A DNA stretch of 12,411 bases from positions 1 through 12,411 of the forward strand of contig JACCSM010000193.1 in the NCBI GenBank assembly GCA_013698525.1. Direction: 5' to 3'. Below are positions 5,040 to 11,541 of the stretch, piece by piece. Both the position numbers and the translations under genes were made by a program. Position 1 is the first letter of the stretch, and every line of letters starts with the position of its first letter. The notes beneath the pieces were generated by a model. That model worked only from the letters and a program-made list of their open reading frames with translations. It was not told the DNA's origin and searched no databases. Origin of the DNA: Rubrobacteraceae bacterium (GTDB lineage Bacteria > Actinomycetota > Rubrobacteria > Rubrobacterales > Rubrobacteraceae).

Positions 5040-6905
5040 TTATCGTCCGAGCTCGCGCAGGTTCTCCCACAGGATGTAGAGTCCTACGGCCAGGACAGCG
5101 AGGATGATGACCCCCCAGAAGTAGTGTTCGAGGATGACCAGGGCGCCCACTATCGCCAACGCGACGTTGACGCTGACTATGAACCTGGTTAGTCGCCTCC
5201 TGAAACCGGCCTCGATGAACGCGAACATGGCGATGGCGAAGACGAGCGCGGAGAGCAGGTGCTGCCTCTGGTAGGCGATGATGAGGATGAGCGTCACGAG
5301 CACGACCGCGATGCTGATCGAGGCCCACAGCTGCGCCACCCTGCCGGCGTGGGTCTCAGCCTCGGAGACGGGGCGCGCGGGGTGCACGATGTGCGCGCGG
5401 GCGGGAGGACGCTCGCCGTCTTTCAAGCGTTCGGCATGATCCTTCAAGGATTCGGCGAGGACTTCGTCGTCGGACAGTTGTGCACGCAGCGTCTCGACTT
5501 CTTTGGATAGCTCTTCGATGTGCCGCATCTGGTTCTCGTGGAGCTTGCTCAGGTGGGACTGGTCGCGCGTGGCTTCGGCGTCCATGCCCAGAGCCTTCAG
5601 CCTGCTGCTCTTCTCCAGCAGTTCGGAGCGGAGGAGATCCCGGCGTTCTTCGATCTCCGCCTGACGCCCGGTGATGACGCCCAATTGCTCCGTCCTGGTC
5701 GGCACCTTGTCGAGTCCTGCCCAGCCCACGGGGTCGAACCACTCGCGGCTTATGGTCTTGTCGCGGTTGTACATCGGCCCCGCCGGGGCGTCCTCGCCCT
5801 CGAAGGGATCCTGGGTGTAGAGACCCCACAGTCCCCGATACCTCGAGACCCACGATGGCAACGGGTTCATGAGGCGTGGGGGGTCCCACTCCATGTCCTG
5901 TCCTGGTCCGACCGACAGCCCGTCCCCGCGCCCGTAATCCACGAAGGGGATGGTGAACTGTTCGTAGAGCTTCTCCCCGTAGTCCACGTCGGCGTACTGG
6001 CGCAGCGTTACGTACCAGAACCGCCGCGCGACCCTCCTGACCACGGCGAACGCCCGCGGCAGGGGGAAAGCGAGCTCGGTCAGGTACTCGCCCCGGGAGT
6101 AACGGGTCGCGTGCGAGCCGGCGCAGACGTACGCCACAGGATGCTCGCCGATCTTCCCCAGCTCCGGGTCGTCCCACCGGCGCCTGAGGTCGTCGCCGGT
6201 CTCCTCGTGCGCGGCGTAGGCCACCCACTCAGGCCTTACCTCGCCAGACTCCGATTCCGAGAGGAACACGAATATCTTCTCCCAGTCGGCCTCGTGGTCG
6301 TTGGCGCCAAAGACGTTGCTCCTCCAGTCGTTGAACGCGTAGAAGAGCCAGTACCGCAAGACGATCCAACCGTCCTGCCTAACCACGTGCCCATGGTACC
6401 TGAGGTGTTCCTCCTGCTCCATGAAGCGGCCGTACAGGACGCGCCCCCCCTCCACGTCTCCGCCGGGAACCCTGCCCCTGGCCAAGAGCACCAACGAGAA
6501 GAGCGCGTCCGCCAGCCTCGAAATGTAGCCGACGCGCGCGAGGCGTCCCCTGCCAGCCCGGAAAGTCTCCCTGGGCCAATCGGGGTTCGTGTGCGAGCGC
6601 CTCGCCCGCCGGCGCGCCCGGCGACCTTGATTCTCGTCTTCCTTGGGGTTGGGGATCTTGAGGTAGTGCACGGCGCCGGTGGTGTCCTCCGGCTGCTGGG
6701 CTAGCCTCTCTAGGGTGAGCTCTCCGGCCGGAACTACGCAGAGGGCGTCCTCGCCCGGACGCCGGACCCAGAGGCTGCAGGCGTCCACGTAGGGCTCACA
6801 GTCCATCGGGTAGAACCACTCGCCCTTCGTGAACCGGATCACGGGCTCGAAGCGGCGCAGCAGTGCCTCAGCGGTCCTCGCGTCCACGCTCTCCTCATTC
6901 GCCAT
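5040..6905 (-). CDS. Vps62-like domain protein with coiled coil and four C-terminal membrane helices
   Basis: A 621-residue protein of unknown function. Residues about 15-45 (RRFEPVIRFTKGEWFYP) and 180-275 (LRYWLFYAFNDW, HEADWEK at 204-210, PVAYVCAGSHATRY at 256-269) resemble the Vps62-related family, whose signature is a YWFFY-type strand, an H-E-x-D-W-E motif and a GSHA motif. Residues 95-103 are a basic tract. Residues about 410-497 are a charged heptad-rich coiled coil. Four hydrophobic helices follow at about 525-545, 550-568, 574-592 and 596-614. The N-terminal domain is thus tethered to the membrane by its tail. The start overlaps the stop of the upstream membrane protein by 11 bases, implying a co-translated pair. 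Vps62-type domains are poorly characterised; a metal-dependent or pore-forming role is speculation. Confidence 0.75.
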   Translation of the reverse strand: MANEESVDARTAEALLRRFEPVIRFTKGEWFYPMDCEPYVDACSLWVRRPGEDALCVVPAGELTLERLAQQPEDTTGAVHYLKIPNPKEDENQGRRARRRARRSHTNPDWPRETFRAGRGRLARVGYISRLADALFSLVLLARGRVPGGDVEGGRVLYGRFMEQEEHLRYHGHVVRQDGWIVLRYWLFYAFNDWRSNVFGANDHEADWEKIFVFLSESESGEVRPEWVAYAAHEETGDDLRRRWDDPELGKIGEHPVAYVCAGSHATRYSRGEYLTELAFPLPRAFAVVRRVARRFWYVTLRQYADVDYGEKLYEQFTIPFVDYGRGDGLSVGPGQDMEWDPPRLMNPLPSWVSRYRGLWGLYTQDPFEGEDAPAGPMYNRDKTISREWFDPVGWAGLDKVPTRTEQLGVITGRQAEIEERRDLLRSELLEKSSRLKALGMDAEATRDQSHLSKLHENQMRHIEELSKEVETLRAQLSDDEVLAESLKDHAERLKDGERPPARAHIVHPARPVSEAETHAGRVAQLWASISIAVVLVTLILIIAYQRQHLLSALVFAIAMFAFIEAGFRRRLTRFIVSVNVALAIVGALVILEHYFWGVIILAVLAVGLYILWENLRELGR

Positions 6906-7368
6906 GTGCGATCTCCGGTCTAGCCTCCGCCGGCGTCAGCCGTCTGCGGTGGACCACCGCCCGCACGCTGCGGGAGTTGAGGAGCAGGATCATCAAGATG
7001 CAGTAGGCGATTATGGGGTAGGCGAACCACGGACGCGAGTCGCCGTAGAAAAACAGGCAGGACAGCATGATCAGGGCCTGCGCGACCGAAGCCAGCATCC
7101 ACCCGCGGCGCCTGAGCAGCACGAAGCCGAGGCCCGCCAGGAGCAACAGGACCACGGGAGCGAAAAAATAGACCGTGAACAGGATCGCCCGTTCGAAATC
7201 CTTCACCACGGACTTGTCAGTGGTTTGGAGCCGAATCTGGCCCGGCTTGTTGGAAAGATTTACTAGCGCGTCCCAGTCGATGCTGGCGAACAACCAGACG
7301 CCGATCCCCACCATCGCGACGACCTGCAGAAGAAGCAACACACCAAGCAGCCGCGCCTGTCGGTACAA
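6895..7368 (-). CDS. Small four-helix membrane protein
   Basis: A 157-residue protein with predicted membrane helices at about residues 7-29, 61-85, 90-108 and 114-131. Between helices 1 and 2 is a 30-residue segment that is probably extracytoplasmic (DWDALVNLSNKPGQIRLQTT). The C-terminal tail is basic. No known family is recognised. The start is a TTG: GGAGGG lies six bases upstream (7375-7380), and no better in-frame start exists nearby. The gene overlaps the Vps62-like gene by 11 bases, so the two products probably work together in the membrane. Direct repeats at 7438-7465 lie about 70 bases upstream. Confidence 0.75.
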   Translation of the reverse strand: MYRQARLLGVLLLLQVVAMVGIGVWLFASIDWDALVNLSNKPGQIRLQTTDKSVVKDFERAILFTVYFFAPVVLLLLAGLGFVLLRRRGWMLASVAQALIMLSCLFFYGDSRPWFAYPIIAYCILMILLLNSRSVRAVVHRRRLTPAEARPEIAHGE

Positions 7369-7374
7369 TGCTTG

Positions 7375-7380
7375 CCCTCC
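7375..7380 (-). promoter_or_regulatory. Ribosome binding site fixing a TTG start
   Basis: GGAGGG on the - strand, six bases before the TTG at 7368. It supports a rare TTG start for the small membrane protein, as no ATG or GTG occurs in frame nearby. Confidence 0.65.
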
Positions 7381-7437
7381 GGCCTCGATTACGATCCGGC
7401 CTGTAGGATAACCGTTTGCGCCGGGTCACGCACTATT

Positions 7438-7465
7438 AGCATGTCAGCTGGTCAGCATTTCAGCT
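7438..7465. repeat. Pair of 12-base direct repeats
   Basis: AGCATGTCAGCT (7438-7449) and AGCATTTCAGCT (7454-7465) differ at one base and are 16 bases apart start to start. They lie 70-97 bases upstream of the membrane-protein start at 7368, between it and the end of the amidohydrolase operon. They may be operator half-sites. Confidence 0.4.
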
Positions 7466-7493
7466 CTTTGTTTTCGCGCGTAGTCGAATGGGT

Positions 7494-7524
7494 GATTCGC
7501 GGTGGGTCGATACCTTTGCGAATC
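7494..7524 (-). terminator. Stem-loop after the amidohydrolase operon
   Basis: GATTCGC (7494-7500) and GCGAATC (7518-7524) form a perfect 7-bp stem with a 17-base loop. It begins three bases after the stop codon of the last operon gene. No T-run follows, so intrinsic termination is uncertain. Confidence 0.35.
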
Positions 7525-7527
7525 GCT

Positions 7528-8667
7528 CTAGAGTCTGTACAGGCGCGTCGCGTTGCCGCGCAGCACGCTCTCGCCGGCGGCTTCGGCCTCGGGGAGGTCC
7601 AGCTCTCCGTGCGCCACCATCTCCCCTAGCGCCTCGCCGAGCACGCGCCTGCCGTCTATGGCGCTCATCCAGTGGAGTTCGGGCGCTCCTATACCATCCG
7701 AGCTGTACATGAGCTTCGAACTTGGGGCGACGCCGAGCGCGGCCCGGGTGAAGGAGAGCATCTCGCCGTAGCCAAGCAGGGGGATGCCGTAGGAGAGGTC
7801 CAGGTAAGCGTTCTCGTAGACGGCGGCCAGGTAGCCGCCCTGCCGGGTGTACGGGTAGCACTCGTGTAGCAGCACGACGGGCATACCGCGGTAGTCGGGA
7901 CGTTGGAGCACCGGGCGCAGGTAGAGCGGGTTGCCGAGCAGGAGGTCGGTGTCGGCGTCCCCGTAGCCGACGTGGAACTGGACGGGAATCTCCTGCCGAG
8001 ACGCCTGCGCGAACGTGACGTGCAGCAGGGTGTCGAGGAGCGGCTTGTGGACGAGGCGTGCAGAACCTGCTCCGGCGGTCCGCCTGTATTCGTGGAAGGA
8101 CTCTTCGGCCTCCTCCCGCGGCCACTCCCGAATGTCCAGGCCCGTCCGGTAGGCGGCGATGCTCTTGAGCGCCACGTAGCCCTGGCCTCGAACGTCGTCC
8201 AGCGCGGCCGCGAGTGCCTCCCGCATTTCCTCTAAAGAATCGTACTCGGCCAGCAAATCCTCCATCAGGACCTCGAGCCGCAGCATCGGCTCCGCACGGC
8301 AGTCCCCAATCTGCCCGAGCTCGGGTACAGGAAACACTTCTTCGGGCGGCGGAAAGCCCGTATCGAGAAGGAGGGCCTCGACGTTCGCGGCGAGCAGCAA
8401 TTCGTGTGTTAGTTCTCGCCCGTTCTTCTCGGTACGGGCTGCGAACACGGCTTCCTCTTCCGGCTCGCAACCGAGGAAGTCGGCCAGCGTGCGGATGAGG
8501 CGTCGGTAGAAGGACGTAGTGGTGACGTGGTCGCGCGGCATGCTGGGGTCGGCGGACTCGGTAAAGGCCCGCCTCCAGCCCGTAACGTATTCGAAGGCCT
8601 GATCCTGCGTTACACCGTGGCAGTGGTTATCCACGGCGGGGACCTGAGTAAGATCTATGACTTCCAT
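7528..8667 (-). CDS. FluG-type amidohydrolase (amidohydrolase 2 family)
   Basis: A 379-residue TIM-barrel metal-dependent hydrolase. The metal ligands expected for the superfamily are visible: His15 and His17 in DNHCHG, Lys168 in ALKSIAAYRTGL, His232 in VQFHVGYGD, His268 in VVLLHECYPYTRQGGYLAA and Asp324 in MYSSDG. The KS..YR.GL and LHE.YPY features and the GNA.RLY end fit the domain fused in front of a glutamine synthetase domain in fungal FluG and plant NodGS. Here the two are separate genes of one operon. It starts 13 bases after the M20 gene stop, with GGAGG six bases before the ATG, and is the last gene of the operon. It probably hydrolyses an amide or a gamma-glutamyl product linked to the ligase; the substrate is unknown. 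Confidence 0.85.
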   Translation of the reverse strand: MEVIDLTQVPAVDNHCHGVTQDQAFEYVTGWRRAFTESADPSMPRDHVTTTSFYRRLIRTLADFLGCEPEEEAVFAARTEKNGRELTHELLLAANVEALLLDTGFPPPEEVFPVPELGQIGDCRAEPMLRLEVLMEDLLAEYDSLEEMREALAAALDDVRGQGYVALKSIAAYRTGLDIREWPREEAEESFHEYRRTAGAGSARLVHKPLLDTLLHVTFAQASRQEIPVQFHVGYGDADTDLLLGNPLYLRPVLQRPDYRGMPVVLLHECYPYTRQGGYLAAVYENAYLDLSYGIPLLGYGEMLSFTRAALGVAPSSKLMYSSDGIGAPELHWMSAIDGRRVLGEALGEMVAHGELDLPEAEAAGESVLRGNATRLYRL

Positions 8668-8680
8668 GAGCCACCTCCGT

Positions 8681-9874
8681 TCACAGCATCACGTCCCCAC
8701 CAGACGCAGCGACAAAGGCTAACGCCTGAGCCCGGGCGACCGCCCACACCGCTTCACTGGTCGGCAGGAACCGCGGGTGGTGGAGCGGTACGTTCGGAGT
8801 GCCCGGGGCACCCTCGAGACCCACGAACAGCATGAGCGTCGGTGACGTTAGGCCGTAGAAGCCGAAGTCGTCGGATCCGCACGACCTCATCGCCGGCGCC
8901 AGCTCGAAGCCGGCCTCGGGTAATAGCGAGCGCGCCGCCTGGGCGAGGGCCGGGTCGTTGACCGTCGCCGGCTCCCCCTCGGTCACCTCCACCCTGGCGG
9001 CGCAGCCGTGCGCCCTCGCCGTGTTTTCGACGATCTCGCAGGCCATCTTTCGGAGCGATTCGCGATCCTCGGGATCCAAGGCGCGCAGCGTGCCGCCGGC
9101 CTCGGCAGCGCCCGGTATTACGTTCTCCGCCGACCCCGCACGCACCCAGCCGACGCTGAAGACCGCAGCGTGCATCGGGCCCAGCCGGCGGCTTATCAGC
9201 GACTGGAGCGTGACAACTGCGTGGGAGAGGGCGAGTATGGGGTCGTGTGCGCGATGCGGATAGGCCCCGTGGCCGCCGGACCCCTCGACGACTATGCGCA
9301 GGTTGTCTGAGGAGGCGTTTACCGGTCCGGCCTCGACGCTCACCGAGCCCCACGGAACCTCAGGGTGCACGTGCGCAGCCACGACCGCACCCGTTCCCTC
9401 CGCCAGAGCCCCTTCTTTGACGACCAGATCAGCCCCCGAAGGATAGGCCTCCTCGCTCGGCTGAAAGAGGGCGGCGAGGGGCTTCGGTAGAGAGCCTTCG
9501 ATCTGCCCAGCGGCCAGGAAGAGGGCCACGAGGGCGGCCATGTGGACATCGTGGCCGCAGGCATGCATGAGACCGTTCTTGGCGGCGAAGGGCGAGCCCG
9601 TCTCCTCCTGGATGGGCAGGGCGTCGAGCTCGGCCCGCACCGCGACGGCCTTCCCTGGCGGTCCGACCTGCGCCAGGAGGCCCGTGCGGACAACGCGCTC
9701 CACGCCCCTGATACCAAGTGCTTCCGCGACGAGGCCGGAGGTAGCGCGCTCCTCGTGGCTCGGCTCTGGGCTAGCGTGCAGCTGCTCGCGCAGCATGACG
9801 GCTCGCGGAAGGTCCTCTTCCAGGGAATGGAGGAGCCTCCTGAGGAGGTCAACAGACACGCAGGTACCGCTCAC
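8681..9874 (-). CDS. M20D-family amidohydrolase (IAA-amino acid/hippurate hydrolase type)
   Basis: A 397-residue cytosolic metallohydrolase; related enzymes cut N-acyl amino acids, hippurate or indole-acetyl amino acids. The binuclear metal site is intact: Cys106 and His108 in HACGHDVHMA, the Glu pair 141-142 in FQPSEEA, His168 in AAHVHPEVP and His365/366 in LHHPRF. The lid/dimerisation domain starts near residue 185 (SSDNLRIVVEGSGGHGAYPH). A GTG at 9874 is taken as start and overlaps the stop of the broken glutamine synthetase gene by 26 bases; a GTG five codons later (9859) would cut this to 11 bases. It sits 13 bases before the FluG-type amidohydrolase. The physiological substrate is unknown; the context suggests an amide formed or met by the operon's ligase. 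Confidence 0.9.
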   Translation of the reverse strand: MSGTCVSVDLLRRLLHSLEEDLPRAVMLREQLHASPEPSHEERATSGLVAEALGIRGVERVVRTGLLAQVGPPGKAVAVRAELDALPIQEETGSPFAAKNGLMHACGHDVHMAALVALFLAAGQIEGSLPKPLAALFQPSEEAYPSGADLVVKEGALAEGTGAVVAAHVHPEVPWGSVSVEAGPVNASSDNLRIVVEGSGGHGAYPHRAHDPILALSHAVVTLQSLISRRLGPMHAAVFSVGWVRAGSAENVIPGAAEAGGTLRALDPEDRESLRKMACEIVENTARAHGCAARVEVTEGEPATVNDPALAQAARSLLPEAGFELAPAMRSCGSDDFGFYGLTSPTLMLFVGLEGAPGTPNVPLHHPRFLPTSEAVWAVARAQALAFVAASGGDVML

Positions 9875-10673
9875 AGGCTTCCGATGGCTCTACTCCTTCA
9901 AGGAGATCTATCTCGTTCCTCTTCACGCTGAGATAGCAGTCCCAGAGGTCGGACGAGAACCAGGACCGGACGACCTCGTCCGTCTCGAGGGCTCCGAGGG
10001 CTTCGTCCAGCGAGCCAGGAAAAGCCCACTGATACCCAACCTCCGTCGTTCCTCTTCGTCTAGCCCGGTGGGATCCTCCTCGACCAGAGTCGGCTCGGGG
10101 AGTTCGTCCTGGAGCCCGCGCAGGCCAGCGAGGACGAGCACGGCGAGGACCAGGTGAGGGCACGCTGCCGCGTCGGGGGCCCTGAACTCGAGGTTGATCT
10201 GCCGCGCGGGGTCGCCGCCTGACAGTTCTACTGTAGGCGGGATCCGGATGGCCGTCTCCCTGTTGCGCTCGCCCAGGCAACCGAAGCCCGCGCTCCAGAA
10301 GTGCGGCACGAGGCGCAGGTAAGAGACGACGCTCGGGGCGGTGAAGGCGCAGAGGGCCGGCAGGTGTTCGAGGATGCCCGCCGCTCGGTGTTGACGGCGT
10401 CGCAGAGGAAGAAGTGAAGGGCTGAGGCATCGTCCCACAGATCGACGCGCACGCGGGTATCCCTGTCGGGGAGGAGACGGAGGTCGCCGAGCGACCCGAA
10501 GGGGTTCGGCTCGGCGATGGGTCCGAAGGGCGTAAGCGCCTGATCCGCCGGCACCCACCCTACGCCCGCCGCGAACCGCTCGTCGAGTTCCGCGGCCGGG
10601 ACCGACCCCGGTTCAGACCCGAGATGTCGCTGTGGAGGAAGGCGACGAGCTCCTCACCCCGCACGATACTCAC
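9849..10673 (-). pseudogene. Broken glutamine synthetase-like gene (internal deletion and frame changes)
   Basis: A start GTG (10673) shares GTGA with the preceding stop. The reading then moves through three frames: SIVRGEELVAFLHSDISGL (10670-10614), then AAELDERFAAGVGWVPADQ through LHFFLCDAVNTE (about 10595-10384), then AGILEHLPALCAFTAPS through RRRLGIS (about 10378-10030), and finally PGSLDEALGALE to the stop at 9849. The first parts match the N-terminal beta-grasp region of a glutamine synthetase and the last the C-terminal third. The intervening catalytic core, seen in the intact paralogue as HAEVGQGNLEL and NGHHLHVSL, is absent, with the joint near 10378-10388. The other two frame changes lie near 10591-10600 and at an A4 run (T4 on the coding strand) at 10020-10023. 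Loss of the core makes a working ligase very unlikely, even if small frame changes were sequencing errors. Confidence 0.82.
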
Positions 10674-11485
10674 CGCCCCCAGTCGCGGTCTGGGGAGCCG
10701 TTGTTCCAGTGGCGCAACTCGAAACCCGCCTCCCCCAGCCGCACGGTAAGGCTCTCGGCCGCGGATACCTCGCAGGCGCAGAGCACCCCGCCTTCGTGCC
10801 CGTCGTCCCGTTCGAGCGCTGCCGCAACCGCCACGACCGGCTGCAGATGATAGCCGTCCCAGCCTAGCTGCGGGTAGGTGTCGCGGAGGACGACGAGGGC
10901 ACCGCCGGGACCACCCACGCACGCCGCAATCGTCAGGAAGTGCCCGCAGTCCCAGTCTGGCGGCGGCGTCTCCACCGACCGCCCGAGCAAGTAGTCGAGC
11001 AGGAGCCTTGCAGGAGGGTGCGAGCCCCACAAGTGTCGCGTGCGCAGGTTGGCGATCAGGACGCACTCGGGCACCTCTGCGGCGGCGATCTCGACGAGCG
11101 AGACAACCGTGTCGGAGCTCCACGGTCCCGCTACGGGAACCACGACCAGCGCATCCCCGGAGAGCTCCTCGATTGTACCTGCGACCCCCGTCGCTGACGT
11201 CCCCGCGGAAGCCACGTCGGGCGAGATTGGGATAGTTGCCTCGTAATCTGCCCGGGGTGAGGCGCCCGGTGGCAGCCATGACGCAGGGTGCCCCTCCGCC
11301 AGGGTCGTCCCTGCCCGGAGCGCGACCTCCTCCTGGCTTGCGGCGTGGCCGAAGGCTGAGAGGATCAGCGCTCCCCAGAACGCGCCGCACAACTGGTCTT
11401 TCTGCGGCATCGACCTTTCGTGCAGCAGGGCGAAGTCCCCGGGACCGGGGAGGATCTCACCCGCTCCGGCTAGTGGACCTATCAC
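10670..11485 (-). CDS. DUF6885-like protein, putative papain/C39-fold cysteine hydrolase
   Basis: A 271-residue soluble protein. I recall this family, with its PQKD.LCG..W.AL motif, as DUF6885, found next to glutamine synthetase genes in actinobacteria; no function is established. The residues are laid out like a C39-type papain fold: Gln28 and Cys33 in PQKDQLCGAFWGALIL, then His182 in CGHFLTIAA and Asp202 in VVLRDTYPQ, spaced as the oxyanion Gln, nucleophile Cys, His and Asp of that fold. Whether it hydrolyses amides, transfers acyl groups or is inactive is unknown. There is no signal peptide. The GTG start at 11485 is fixed by AAAGGAGG six bases upstream. It is 56 bases behind the intact glutamine synthetase gene, with a hairpin between, and overlaps the broken copy by four bases. 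Confidence 0.72.
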   Translation of the reverse strand: MIGPLAGAGEILPGPGDFALLHERSMPQKDQLCGAFWGALILSAFGHAASQEEVALRAGTTLAEGHPASWLPPGASPRADYEATIPISPDVASAGTSATGVAGTIEELSGDALVVVPVAGPWSSDTVVSLVEIAAAEVPECVLIANLRTRHLWGSHPPARLLLDYLLGRSVETPPPDWDCGHFLTIAACVGGPGGALVVLRDTYPQLGWDGYHLQPVVAVAAALERDDGHEGGVLCACEVSAAESLTVRLGEAGFELRHWNNGSPDRDWGR

Positions 11486-11491
11486 GCAGCG

Positions 11492-11499
11492 CCTCCTTT
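11492..11499 (-). promoter_or_regulatory. Strong ribosome binding site deciding a GTG start
   Basis: AAAGGAGG on the - strand, six bases before the GTG at 11485. It is a near-perfect anti-16S match and sets the start of the DUF6885-like gene, which should be translated strongly despite the GTG. Confidence 0.75.
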
Positions 11500-11507
11500 C
11501 AGTCGGC

Positions 11508-11539
11508 GGGCTTCAGGTATTTGCTGATGCCTGTAGCCC
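11508..11539 (-). repeat. Post-stop hairpin repeat, copy 2
   Basis: GGGCTTCAGG (11508-11517) and CCTGTAGCCC (11530-11539) pair with one mismatch around a 12-base loop. It lies two bases beyond the stop codon of the glutamine synthetase gene, inside the operon. The core GGCTnCAGG/CCTGTAGCC matches the hairpin at 443-485. It could reduce read-through or stabilise the upstream message. Confidence 0.55.
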
Positions 11540-11541
11540 AT

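Noticed and set aside
5020..5042. Possible terminator behind the Vps62-like gene
   Set aside because: Only a 3-bp stem (CCG/CGG) could be drawn on that strand, too weak to call.
5520..6704. 394-codon open frame on the + strand
   Set aside because: It lies fully opposite the Vps62-like gene, has no domain or good ribosome binding site, and long antisense frames are common in GC-rich DNA.
7460..8470. 336-codon open frame on the - strand
   Set aside because: It overlaps the FluG-type amidohydrolase in another frame and is arginine-rich low-complexity, typical of a shadow frame.
10560..11390. 276-codon open frame on the - strand
   Set aside because: Most is a shadow of the DUF6885-like gene; only its last part (from 10673) is real, as the first piece of the broken glutamine synthetase gene.
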